From: JBBIVP01 sp037439705 [NCBI: bacterium]
GTDB taxonomy: Bacteria; JBBIVP01
Direction of reading: 5' to 3'
Assembly (NCBI GenBank): GCA_037439705.1
Contig: JBBIVP010000041.1
Span: 4,180-12,927 of the forward strand
Length of the DNA stretch: 8,748 nt
This document shows, in pieces, positions 1 to 6,675 of this stretch. The position numbers were made by a program, and so were the translations under genes. The stretch's first letter is position 1. Every line of letters begins with the position of its first letter. The notes beneath the pieces were generated by a model. It did no database searches and was not told where the DNA came from. It saw nothing but the letters and a program-made list of their open reading frames with translations.

Positions 1-1045
1 AGAAGACATTCTTTTCTGGTTCACAGAGATGGGCTGGATAATGGGTCCATGGGAAACAGTTGGAGGATGTGCGCTCGGTGGAACTGTTTTTCTATACGAA
101 GGAGCACCCGATTGGCCATCTCCTGATAGATTGTGGAAGATGATTGAACATCACGGAATATCAATCCTTGGAATCTCTCCAACTTTAATAAGGGCTCTTA
201 TGAAGTACGGAGAAGAACATGTGTTGAAACATGACCTTTCATCCTTGAGGGTTCTCGGCTCAACAGGAGAACCCTGGAATCCTGAATCCTACATGTGGTT
301 CTTTGAAAGGGTTGGAAAAAGGAGATGTCCCATAATAAACCTTTCGGGAGGAACAGAAGTGGGAGCCTGCTTCCTCTCGCCCCATCCAGTCGCACCGCTT
401 AAGCCATGCACCCTTCAGGGTCCATCCCTCGGAATGGCTGTGGATGTATTTGATGAAAACGGAAAACCTCTGAGAAAGGGAGTTGGTGAACTTGTTGCAT
501 TAAAACCATGGCCGGGAATGACGAGAGGAATATGGAATGACCCGGATAGATACATTGAGACATACTGGTCAAGATGGAAGGATGTGTGGGTTCATGGAGA
601 CTGGGCTTCAATAGATGAAGATGGTTTCTGGTTCCTTCACGGACGTTCCGATGATACAATAAAAATTGCTGGAAAGAGAATAGGACCTGCCGAGATCGAA
701 TCCATCTTTACTTCTGACCAGGCTGTCCTTGAGTCCGCTGCAATAGGTATTCCTGATGAAGTAAAAGGAGAAGCAATAGTATGTTTTGTGGTTCTTAAAC
801 CAGGAATTGAGAAGAACGAAGAAATAAAAGAAAGGCTCATTTCCCTTGTTGAAAACAAACTTGGCAAAACCGCAAGACCAAAGGATGTAATTTTTGTAAA
901 AGACCTACCAAAAACGAGAAATGCGAAGGTTATGAGAAGAATAATTAAAAATAAGTATCTTGGAAAACCTGTTGGAGATACATCAACCCTTGAAAATCCT
1001 GAAGCAGTAGAGGCAATCCCGACTCTTAATAGTTCAAAAATTTAA
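1..1045 (+). CDS. Acetyl-CoA-synthetase-like AMP-forming acyl-CoA ligase, 5' truncated by window edge
   Basis: The reading frame is open from base 2 (EDILFWFTE precedes the first Met at 29), so the true start lies upstream and only the C-terminal ~347 residues are present. The ANL superfamily activates a carboxylate with ATP to an acyl-adenylate and transfers it to CoA in the cytoplasm. Numbering from Met-29, visible motifs are GWIMGPWE (2-9), SGGTE (106-110, the adenylate-binding A5 region), HGDW (189-192), GRSDD hinge (205-209), GKRIGPAEIE (215-224) and the C-terminal-domain lysine K300 in PKTRNAKVMRR. The tail GDTSTLENPEAVE also resembles the acetyl-CoA synthetase end. The A5 region is SGGTE, not the WWQTE pattern of true acetyl-CoA synthetases, and is closer to acetoacetyl- or longer-acyl-CoA synthetases, so the substrate is uncertain. 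The gene ends with TAA, directly abutting the convergent gene's stop. Family assignment is secure; substrate is not. Confidence 0.9.
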   Translation, partial: EDILFWFTEMGWIMGPWETVGGCALGGTVFLYEGAPDWPSPDRLWKMIEHHGISILGISPTLIRALMKYGEEHVLKHDLSSLRVLGSTGEPWNPESYMWFFERVGKRRCPIINLSGGTEVGACFLSPHPVAPLKPCTLQGPSLGMAVDVFDENGKPLRKGVGELVALKPWPGMTRGIWNDPDRYIETYWSRWKDVWVHGDWASIDEDGFWFLHGRSDDTIKIAGKRIGPAEIESIFTSDQAVLESAAIGIPDEVKGEAIVCFVVLKPGIEKNEEIKERLISLVENKLGKTARPKDVIFVKDLPKTRNAKVMRRIIKNKYLGKPVGDTSTLENPEAVEAIPTLNSSKI

Positions 1046-1054
1046 CTATTTAAG
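1025..1054. terminator. Inverted repeat spanning two abutting convergent stop codons
   Basis: The left arm CTTAATAGTT (1025-1034) pairs with the right arm AACTATTTAAG (1044-1054), with one bulged T and a 9-nt AT-rich loop. The plus-strand TAA (1043-1045) and the minus-strand TAG (1046-1048) both fall at the loop/right-arm edge. A hairpin here would form in transcripts from both sides and may act as a bidirectional terminator or 3'-end stabiliser. The stem is AT-rich and neither side is followed by a clean U-tract, so it is not a textbook intrinsic terminator. Role inferred from position. Confidence 0.4.
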
Positions 1055-1999
1055 ATGACCTTCTCTTTTGATTCTGAAGAAGTGTTTCCAGCCGAAGATG
1101 AGAGGATACTTTTTTTCAAGAGGAGTAAGTTCAATTTTTATTCCCCTTGCCCTCTCAAGTTTTGATAGCAGGTAATCAACATAGTTCCCAACTGTAAGAA
1201 TTCCCTTTGGCCATCTGTAAACTGAACGCCTCCTGGACCTCTTCAAAAATTTTTCTGCTCTTTTCCTTTCAATCTCTGAACAAGAAATCCTTTCATACAA
1301 TCCTTCAGAATTCTTCAAAATTTTTTTCTCTTTCTCCAACTCATCAAGAATTAATGAGTACACCCTTCTGTAAAAATTTTTTTCGGATTCAAAAATTTCT
1401 TCAATTTTTGTATCCCTTTCAACCCTGTAATCACCCATGTAGCTGATTGAAAGGGTTTTTTTGATAAACTCGTCAAGTCCAAATTTTACGGGAAGGAAAT
1501 GAAGTGCCATCTCCGCGTTCATCTTCACAGCCCTTAAATGAAAAAGGACTAAATCTTCCATTTCCTTTTCCGATGAAAAATAGGGAAGAACTATTCTCTT
1601 ACCGAACCTTCCAAAAATATATGTGTCAGGGGCTCCTTCCGATGTATAAAGGTCAAGGTGTTCCTTTGATATGAGATTGAACTTACATTGATAAAATTTT
1701 CCGTTTTTTTCAAGTTTCAGAAAAAAGACAGTAGGAGGAAGAATTTTTGAAAGTAAAAAATAAAGATTCCTTTTTTTCCTGAATTTTTTCAGAGCAGATT
1801 TATAACTTTTCACCACCACATAAAAATCTGGATAACTCGTTTCTTTTCTTGTTCCCCTGCTGATGCAGGAACCATAAAAAATCACGAGAAGGAGATTGTC
1901 TTCAAAAAAATCTCTGAAGTATTCTACAAAAGCAGATATTTCATCGGTATTTTCAAAACGAAAAAGGCTTTCTTTTAATTCTTTTTTCAGTTCTTTCAT
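1046..1999 (-). CDS. Tam41-like nucleotidyltransferase, candidate soluble CDP-diacylglycerol synthase
   Basis: This 317-residue protein has no signal peptide or membrane segment. It shows a nucleotidyltransferase signature: FYGSCISRG (41-49; G43, S44) followed by a single acidic PDFYVVV (57-63; D58). It then has LPPTVFFL (87-94), K106 in QCKFNLIS, GRFGKR (130-135), SISYMGDYRVE (184-194) and a basic tail with VDYLLSKLERARGIKIE (274-290). The GS...DF pattern, the GR-x-x-K/R-P/I segment and the S-Y-x-G-D-(F/Y)-R block match the order seen in mitochondrial Tam41, a peripheral enzyme that makes CDP-diacylglycerol from phosphatidate and CTP. From memory, a related family occurs in other bacteria. 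The ATG overlaps the stop of the lipid-kinase gene by 4 bp (ATGA), so the two are translationally coupled, which fits a PA-using enzyme. A weak GAG lies just upstream of the start. It could instead be another nucleotidyltransferase; substrate is inferred. Confidence 0.65.
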   Translation of the reverse strand: MKELKKELKESLFRFENTDEISAFVEYFRDFFEDNLLLVIFYGSCISRGTRKETSYPDFYVVVKSYKSALKKFRKKRNLYFLLSKILPPTVFFLKLEKNGKFYQCKFNLISKEHLDLYTSEGAPDTYIFGRFGKRIVLPYFSSEKEMEDLVLFHLRAVKMNAEMALHFLPVKFGLDEFIKKTLSISYMGDYRVERDTKIEEIFESEKNFYRRVYSLILDELEKEKKILKNSEGLYERISCSEIERKRAEKFLKRSRRRSVYRWPKGILTVGNYVDYLLSKLERARGIKIELTPLEKKYPLIFGWKHFFRIKREGHLK

Positions 2000-2961
2000 A
2001 TTCTCAAGAATTTTATGGCAGGTCCCTTAAGGATTTTTATTTCAAATGGACTGTTTCTTTCAAATACCTCACCGTCCATTGCATATCCAGAATCCGCACG
2101 CACAACGGTATTTTCTGCAAGGTCATTATAAGACTTCTCCATCCTCAGGCGTCCCTTGGAAAGGGCTCTTATTCTCTTTATCGCTTCCAGCCCAGGTTCA
2201 GAAAACACCAGAAGGTAATAACCATCCTTCCATTTGTCCTCCTTGTAAAAAGGCTCAAACCATAGCACCATTTTTGGAAAAACTGATGCAACAAGGAGGA
2301 GGCATTTTTTATACGGGTATTTCTCTCCATCTATTTCAATATCCACATCTATTGGCTGAAAGGCTTCTATGGAACTTTTAGATCCAAGCACATATCCTCC
2401 TATTATGGAGGTTGTGATGTTAAAAGCGGTGGAAGGAGATGGTGTTCCGGAAGCGTAATAGAGTTTGGTTATTTTGTAAGGGAGTCCCATAATCACCGCA
2501 AATCCATACCTTAAAATTTTTCTTTCCTTCTCAACAAGTTTTAGAATTCTGTTCCTTTTTAGCATGTCCTTTGGTATGTCAAGCCTGTGCTCAACCTTTT
2601 CAAGAAAGCTTTTCAGCCTTTGAATTGTTTCAATCTGAGAACCCTTAACAGGAATGTTTGGGGCTGCGAAATTCATTGTTCCACCCCTTAAAGGGAGATA
2701 AATTGGAAAATCTCCATCTTCCCCATAGACTTTGCAGATTTCGGTAAGAAGTGAATGATGGGTTCCATCTCCACCGCTCCCCACGACGATGTCAAAATTC
2801 AATTCTTTGATATAAGTTATTGCACTTCTTGCTTCCTCTATTGTCCATGTTTCAAATATCTCTGCTGAATTTTTCAAAATTTTGTAAACTTTATCTTTGT
2901 TTAACCCACCGCTTTTGTTTTTTCTCGCATTTTTGTTTATTATAATAGCGCACTTAAGCAT
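1996..2961 (-). CDS. Diacylglycerol kinase family (YegS/DgkB/LCB5-type) lipid kinase
   Basis: This cytosolic 321-residue protein has the usual length of bacterial soluble lipid kinases. The DAGK catalytic core is clear: an N-terminal beta strand CAIIINKNARKNK (4-16), the nucleotide-binding VGSGGDGTHHS (60-70, GGDGT at 63-67), LRGGTMNFAAP (91-101, in place of the common GTxNDFA) and the C-terminal DSGYAMDGEVF (290-300) with the conserved DGE. Members phosphorylate diacylglycerol or related lipids with ATP, giving phosphatidate. It starts 24 bp after the WG-repeat gene stop, with no recognisable Shine-Dalgarno sequence. Its TGA overlaps the ATG of the Tam41-like gene. The pairing argues for diacylglycerol as substrate, since phosphatidate is what the next protein would use. 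Sphingoid-base or other lipid kinase activity cannot be excluded. Family confident, exact substrate inferred. Confidence 0.88.
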   Translation of the reverse strand: MLKCAIIINKNARKNKSGGLNKDKVYKILKNSAEIFETWTIEEARSAITYIKELNFDIVVGSGGDGTHHSLLTEICKVYGEDGDFPIYLPLRGGTMNFAAPNIPVKGSQIETIQRLKSFLEKVEHRLDIPKDMLKRNRILKLVEKERKILRYGFAVIMGLPYKITKLYYASGTPSPSTAFNITTSIIGGYVLGSKSSIEAFQPIDVDIEIDGEKYPYKKCLLLVASVFPKMVLWFEPFYKEDKWKDGYYLLVFSEPGLEAIKRIRALSKGRLRMEKSYNDLAENTVVRADSGYAMDGEVFERNSPFEIKILKGPAIKFLRI

Positions 2962-2984
2962 TTTTGTTTATACAGAAAAAGATA

Positions 2985-3941
2985 TTATGGTTGCCAGATA
3001 AATTCAAATTTTGAATTTATATATCCATACTTTTTATTAATTGCCACTAAAGCAAGACCATCTGAAAAATCTTGAACCTCATCAAATTTGGGTTCAATGA
3101 GGAGCTTTCCAGTTTTATCAATAAACGCAAATTTTCCATTAATCATGACCCATGCATATCCTTCCCTGAATCTTCCGCACTCATCAAAGGAAGGTGGAAT
3201 GAGAAAATTTCCATTTCTGTCAATATATCCGCATTTATTTCCAATTTTAACACCTGCAAGCCCCTCTGAAAAAGCCCAGGCATCATCAAATTTAAAATTT
3301 ATGACAATTCTTCCGACTTTATCAATGTATCCAAATTTTTCATCAAAGCATGCCCATGCCAGACCTTCTGAAAAATTACCACCTCCCTCAAATCTGGGGG
3401 GTATAACATTTTTTCCGCTTTTATCAATGTATCCCACCCTCCCCCCTATTATTACCCTTGCCAGTCCCTCGGAAAAGTCAAAGGCGTAGGTATATGCTGG
3501 TTTTATGGAAATGTTTCCTTTTTTGTCTATGTATCCCCATTTTTTTTCTGATTTAACAGCAGCCAGTCCCTCAGAAAAGGTTGAAACCATTTCATATTGA
3601 AGCTGTATGGCCAGTTTCCCCTTTCTGTCAATGAAGCCCCATTTTTTTCCCACCTTTACTCCTGCCAGTCCCTCTGAAAAGGAAAGAACTCCATCAAATC
3701 CTTCTCCTATCAGTTTTCCTTTTCTGTCAATAAACCACCATTTCTTCCCTTTTTTTACTGCTCCCTTTTCTTCTTTAAAATCAAGAGCTGAATCAAACTC
3801 CGCAGGTATCACTATTTTTCCCTCCCTGTTTATGTAACCCCATTTCCCTTCAATTTTTATAGGGAAAAGTTGTTGTCCATAGAGGTTATGAGAAAAAGAA
3901 ACAAGTGCCAGACAGAAGAGAAAAACAAATTTCTTCCACAT
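2985..3941 (-). CDS. Exported WG-repeat protein, nine repeat units
   Basis: Residues 1-22 form a Sec signal peptide (MWKKF, hydrophobic FLFCLALVSF, likely cleavage after YG at 22 before QQ). The rest is built almost entirely of ~34-residue WG-type repeats of the form GKKWGYIDKKGK-(I/L)-I-x-P-x-F-(D)-x-(A)-x-x-FSEGLA. The WG position recurs at 34, 68, 101, 135, 169, 203, 237, 271 and 305, giving eight full units and a final partial one. WG-repeat proteins are widespread in bacteria but mostly uncharacterised; the repeats are thought to form beta-rich structures, often on the cell surface or in the periplasm. The tryptophan is kept in units 1-4 but is V, F, C, F and Y in units 5-9. The gene starts 2 bp after the LysM gene stop, without a visible ribosome-binding site, so coupled translation is likely. 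Function unknown. Confidence 0.9.
   Translation of the reverse strand: MWKKFVFLFCLALVSFSHNLYGQQLFPIKIEGKWGYINREGKIVIPAEFDSALDFKEEKGAVKKGKKWWFIDRKGKLIGEGFDGVLSFSEGLAGVKVGKKWGFIDRKGKLAIQLQYEMVSTFSEGLAAVKSEKKWGYIDKKGNISIKPAYTYAFDFSEGLARVIIGGRVGYIDKSGKNVIPPRFEGGGNFSEGLAWACFDEKFGYIDKVGRIVINFKFDDAWAFSEGLAGVKIGNKCGYIDRNGNFLIPPSFDECGRFREGYAWVMINGKFAFIDKTGKLLIEPKFDEVQDFSDGLALVAINKKYGYINSKFEFIWQP
2998..3020. promoter_or_regulatory. Perfect AT-rich palindrome before the lipid-kinase gene, possible operator
   Basis: Arms ATAAATTCAAA (2998-3008) and TTTGAATTTAT (3010-3020) are exact reverse complements around a single central base. The palindrome lies in the last codons of the WG-repeat gene, 36 bp upstream of the lipid-kinase start. 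A one-base spacer makes it a better DNA-level protein site than an RNA hairpin. It overlaps a candidate -10 element. Palindrome seen directly; operator role inferred. Confidence 0.4.
3018..3046 (-). promoter_or_regulatory. Weak candidate internal promoter for the lipid-kinase/Tam41-like pair
   Basis: On the minus strand TGGCAA (3041-3046) is followed after 17 nt by TATATA (3018-3023), with TATAAA two bases further on. The -35 matches consensus at only three of six positions, so support is weak. The location ~60 bp before the lipid-kinase start and the overlapping palindrome make it worth recording. Confidence 0.25.
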
Positions 3942-3943
3942 TT

Positions 3944-5044
3944 TTAGAATACATCTGCCATAACCCTGTATCCCTTCTCAACTTCCTGTTTTGTTTTTGT
4001 AAGCAATGCTGCTGAAGCTTTATCCCATGTTTTTATCACCACTGCTTTACCTATCATGTTTATTGGTTTATCCTTTCCTTCTTTTATATAAACTATGAAA
4101 ACATTTCCTTCCTCAACACCCTTTTCCTTTCCGAGGTCTATGAAAATTACATCTCCTTCTCCAAAAAATTCTCCGAATCTATTTCCATCAATTACATATC
4201 CTTCAAGAGGAGAGGAAGCCTTTTTGATCTCCACGGTTTTGTTTACAGGAAGTACTTTCATCACCCTGTCTCCCTTTTCAATTACATCCCACGATGCCTT
4301 TATGCTCGCAGTATAATTCTTATCATTTTTCTCAAGAACCTCCGCAATTCCCTTTATTTTTACCCTTTTTCCAATTTTCTTTTTTGTTACAGGATGTTTC
4401 ATGTCCCCTATTTCTTCTACTACCATGAATGTCTCACCGGTTCCAGCTGGTTCTGAAAACTTAATGTAAACCCTGTCAAATTCACCGAACATCTTTCTTT
4501 CAAGGGGACTTCCGACTATTTTTCCTGCAGATTCAAGCTCTTTATCAGTTATAAAAGAAACTTCAGCCATCCTTGAAAAATATACCCTTGCGCCCTCCTG
4601 TTTCTGGAGTTCAGCCATCTTTTCAAATACTGCCTTTCCTTCCTCACTTACAAGTAATTCCTCTTCTACAGGTATGGTTTCCATTGCTTCAACACCTATT
4701 TTTTCTTCTTCAGGTTTTTCTACCATTTCAGTCGCAGGCGGTACCTCCGCAGTTGCTTCCTCGGGAGCGGGTAAAGCCTTTTCTGGTGGTGAGGGAGGTA
4801 GAACAATAGTTTCAGGAAGCACAAGCGGTTCACCAGGAAATATGAGGTCTGGATTCTCTATGTGTTTGTTCTGTTCCCATATCTTTGGCCATAACCACGG
4901 GTTTTGAAGAAACCTTGAAGAGATGTCCCAGAGGGTATCACCTTTTTTTATCACATACATATTTATTACTGATTTTTTTTCCTGCGCAATCACCACACTT
5001 ACTGTCAGAAGAAAAAGTGCCAGAAAAACTTTTGATAACTTCAT
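3944..5044 (-). CDS. Exported LysM-domain protein with duplicated C-terminal module
   Basis: Residues 1-20 are a signal peptide (MKLSKVFLALFLLTVSVVIA, cleavage before QEKK). One LysM domain spans about 29-77: YVIKKGDTLWDIS, then NPWLWPKIWEQNK, then NPDLIFPGEPLVLP. The inserted NPWLWPKIW segment is typical of a diderm LysM subfamily with longer domains. LysM binds the glycan backbone of peptidoglycan. A Pro/Glu-rich spacer (79-135) leads to a region containing two related ~85-residue modules (about 173-262 and 281-362). This is the only gene in the block with a strong ribosome-binding site (AGGAGGTG, 6 nt from AGGAGG to ATG). Its start also overlaps the preceding CpoB-like gene by ATGA. Together with the CpoB-like neighbour this points to a periplasmic, wall-associated role. 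No catalytic domain is visible; the C-terminal module is unrecognised. Confidence 0.88.
   Translation of the reverse strand: MKLSKVFLALFLLTVSVVIAQEKKSVINMYVIKKGDTLWDISSRFLQNPWLWPKIWEQNKHIENPDLIFPGEPLVLPETIVLPPSPPEKALPAPEEATAEVPPATEMVEKPEEEKIGVEAMETIPVEEELLVSEEGKAVFEKMAELQKQEGARVYFSRMAEVSFITDKELESAGKIVGSPLERKMFGEFDRVYIKFSEPAGTGETFMVVEEIGDMKHPVTKKKIGKRVKIKGIAEVLEKNDKNYTASIKASWDVIEKGDRVMKVLPVNKTVEIKKASSPLEGYVIDGNRFGEFFGEGDVIFIDLGKEKGVEEGNVFIVYIKEGKDKPINMIGKAVVIKTWDKASAALLTKTKQEVEKGYRVMADVF
3959..4528 (-). repeat. Intragenic duplication in the LysM protein (two modules)
   Basis: Module A is residues 173-262 (4259-4528) and module B is residues 281-362 (3959-4204). They align without gaps over their first 22 residues, sharing G174/G282, FG 186-187/294-295, E188/E296 and D190/D298. 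Both carry a central IGK followed by V-x-I, and both end with the same (I/V)EKG-x-RVM. Similarity is at the protein level only, so the duplication is old. Confidence 0.7.
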
Positions 5045-5733
5045 CTTTCACCTCCTGCAGTTTTATTTTTTATTTTTTGAAGAAGGGCATTTGCCCTCAT
5101 CTTTGCATCTTCATCAGAGGTTTTTTCAATCACCTCTTTTAAAAGGTCAACCGCTACTTTTTCATCTCCTGATTCCATATAAATTATTGCCATCCTTATC
5201 TTTGCATCTGGGACCTTGTTCCCTGAGGGATATCTTCTTATCACCTCTTTCATGGTCTCAAGGGATTTATCCCTTAAACCATCCCTGTAATAGCATTCTC
5301 CTATCCAGTATAAAGCATTATCAGCAAGACTATGTTTTGGGAAACTCTTTACTATCTCTTCAAAAACGGGAATTGCTGATGAACATTTATTTGAGTTGAA
5401 AAGTTCTGTAGCCCTTTTGTAAAGGGATTCAGGACTTTCGCCCCTTTTTCTCTCCTGTAGATTTGTCTGGACCGAATAAAGAAATTCCCTCGTTTCATTT
5501 ATTGATGTTTTTAGAGAATATATTTCTTTTATCACCTCCTCCTGGGCAGTTTTCAATATTCCACAGGCTTTTGATATATTGTCAATCTCTTTTTCAATCA
5601 TTGAAATCCTTTCGTGTGCCTCGTCAATTCTGAACCTCAAGGAATTTATATCCGATTCCATCCTCCTCAGTTTTTCTCCCGAAGCACACCCTATTACGAG
5701 AAATGCGGTTATGACTAAAATTTTCACCTTCAT
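5041..5733 (-). CDS. CpoB/YbgF-like tetratricopeptide lipoprotein
   Basis: A 230-residue lipoprotein. A short hydrophobic leader (ILVITAFLVIG) ends in a lipobox V-I-G-C with the lipidated Cys at 16. Residue +2 is Ala, not Asp, which suits outer-membrane sorting. Residues ~19-95 form a heptad-rich coiled coil. Residues ~101-218 are tetratricopeptide repeats in the YbgF arrangement (SLYKRATELF, SLADNALYWIGECYY, PDAKIRMAIIYMESGD). In E. coli CpoB is a periplasmic trimer that links Tol-Pal to the peptidoglycan synthase PBP1B during constriction. That protein is not lipidated, whereas this one appears to be, and no tol or pal gene is in view, so it may be a paralogue or a BamD-like scaffold. Both ends overlap neighbours by ATGA, which implies coupled translation with the binding-protein gene before and the LysM gene after. 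Confidence 0.85.
   Translation of the reverse strand: MKVKILVITAFLVIGCASGEKLRRMESDINSLRFRIDEAHERISMIEKEIDNISKACGILKTAQEEVIKEIYSLKTSINETREFLYSVQTNLQERKRGESPESLYKRATELFNSNKCSSAIPVFEEIVKSFPKHSLADNALYWIGECYYRDGLRDKSLETMKEVIRRYPSGNKVPDAKIRMAIIYMESGDEKVAVDLLKEVIEKTSDEDAKMRANALLQKIKNKTAGGER
5049..5056 (-). promoter_or_regulatory. Strong ribosome-binding site of the LysM gene
   Basis: CACCTCCT on the plus strand reads AGGAGGTG on the minus strand, with 6 nt between AGGAGG and the ATG at 5044. It lies inside the last codons of the CpoB-like gene and fixes the LysM start. No other gene in the block has a comparable site. Confidence 0.85.
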
Positions 5734-6662
5734 TTTACTGGGTTTATTATAAATCCCTGTGAACCAGCATAAAGAACAGCATTTGTGGCAATTGCTTCAA
5801 AACCAAGTTGTTTTGCCACAGCGAGATTGAAATTGAGAATGAAAACCTTTGGATAAAATACAGGAATCTGGTTCGGAGATGTTCCGTCAAGAATCTGCAG
5901 GGCAGTATTGCATGTCTGCTCTCCTATGGTGGTATATGCTGGAGATAAAGCCATGAGTGCGCCTGCCTTAACAAATTCAGGTGAGTAAGCGAGAAGGGGA
6001 AGTTTGTTTGTAAAGGTGTAATCCCTTATTATCTTAAAAAATGTCTGCGTGATAACAGTGGGGTCTGGAATTAGCCAGAATGCATCTATTCCGCCACTTG
6101 CCGCGAAAATTTTGAAAGCCCTTTCAGCATCCTTCTCAGAATCAACTTTTGCTGCCAGTATCTGAAGGTTGAAGGCTTTTGCCTCGTTTATTGCTTGTTC
6201 CACAGTCTTTCCTGTATTCTTTGGATTATAAATTATTCCCACCTTTTCAACCTCAGGAATTATAGCCTTGAGAGACTTAAGCACTATATGAGTGGGTGCT
6301 ATCCTTGTTACGCCCGTTATGTTTTTCCCCTCAAGGTTGTATATGTTTGGGTCGGTGACCATTGAAAATACAAGTGGTATATTCTCTATGTATCTTTTTC
6401 CAAGACCTGAGGCAAATTCTCCAAAGGTTATAACTACATCCGGCTTCTTTTTTAACACATCTTCAAACACCATCTTTCCCTTCTCCACATTTCCCTCCAG
6501 GTCATAATCAAGATATTCTCCTTTACATTTAACCTTAAATCCCGTTATTGCCTCGTTAAGCATACTGAGGTTCTGGCTTTTAATGACTGCAAAAGTGGCA
6601 GAAAAGGATATAGATACCCATCCTCCTATTAAACCAGCCAATATAATAATCCATCCTCTCAC
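5730..6662 (-). CDS. ABC-type substrate-binding protein (ABC_sub_bind / TrpX-like family)
   Basis: A 310-residue exported protein with a signal peptide (1-22, ending SFSA). It shows the two-lobed periplasmic-binding-protein pattern of the ABC_sub_bind family: KPDVVITFGEFAS (73-85), IPLVFSMVTDP (95-105), GKNITGVTR (112-120), VEKVGIIYNPKN (138-149), IDAFWLIPDPTV (192-203), LPLLAYSPEFVKAGALMALSP (split over 221-241) and a C-terminal FILNFNLAVAKQLGF. Some members bind aromatic amino acids, but the ligand cannot be read here. The start is GTG at 6662, 13 bp after the kinase stop and without a clear ribosome-binding site; a TTG at codon 8 is an alternative. No permease or ATPase gene lies beside it. 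It may therefore be an orphan binding protein that delivers its ligand to a distant transporter or to a sensor. Confidence 0.85.
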   Translation of the reverse strand: MRGWIIILAGLIGGWVSISFSATFAVIKSQNLSMLNEAITGFKVKCKGEYLDYDLEGNVEKGKMVFEDVLKKKPDVVITFGEFASGLGKRYIENIPLVFSMVTDPNIYNLEGKNITGVTRIAPTHIVLKSLKAIIPEVEKVGIIYNPKNTGKTVEQAINEAKAFNLQILAAKVDSEKDAERAFKIFAASGGIDAFWLIPDPTVITQTFFKIIRDYTFTNKLPLLAYSPEFVKAGALMALSPAYTTIGEQTCNTALQILDGTSPNQIPVFYPKVFILNFNLAVAKQLGFEAIATNAVLYAGSQGFIINPVK

Positions 6663-6675
6663 AATTATATTTTAC

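Larger units (their letters stand above)
2988..3866 (-). repeat. Nine tandem WG-repeat units within the coding sequence
   Basis: The units repeat every ~102 nt (34 codons; one interval is 33). The most constant codewords are G-(Y/F)-ID-(K/R)-x-G-(K/N) and F-SEG-LA. Units have diverged at the nucleotide level, so this is an old array and not a fresh expansion. The last unit stops after the GYIN segment. Confidence 0.88.

Noticed and set aside
3072-3837. Plus-strand open frames opposite the WG-repeat gene
   Set aside because: They recur with the repeat period and mirror the minus-strand WG units (Ser/Pro/Phe-rich, no family features), so they are antisense shadows.
4573-5399. Plus-strand open frames opposite the LysM and CpoB-like genes
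   Set aside because: Their low-complexity composition mirrors the Pro/Glu spacer and coiled coil; the minus-strand genes have clear domains, a lipobox and a strong ribosome-binding site.
5041-5733. Naming the CpoB-like gene as part of a tol-pal cluster
   Set aside because: No tolQRAB or pal gene is in the window and the protein has a lipobox, unlike E. coli CpoB, so the name is kept as a resemblance only.
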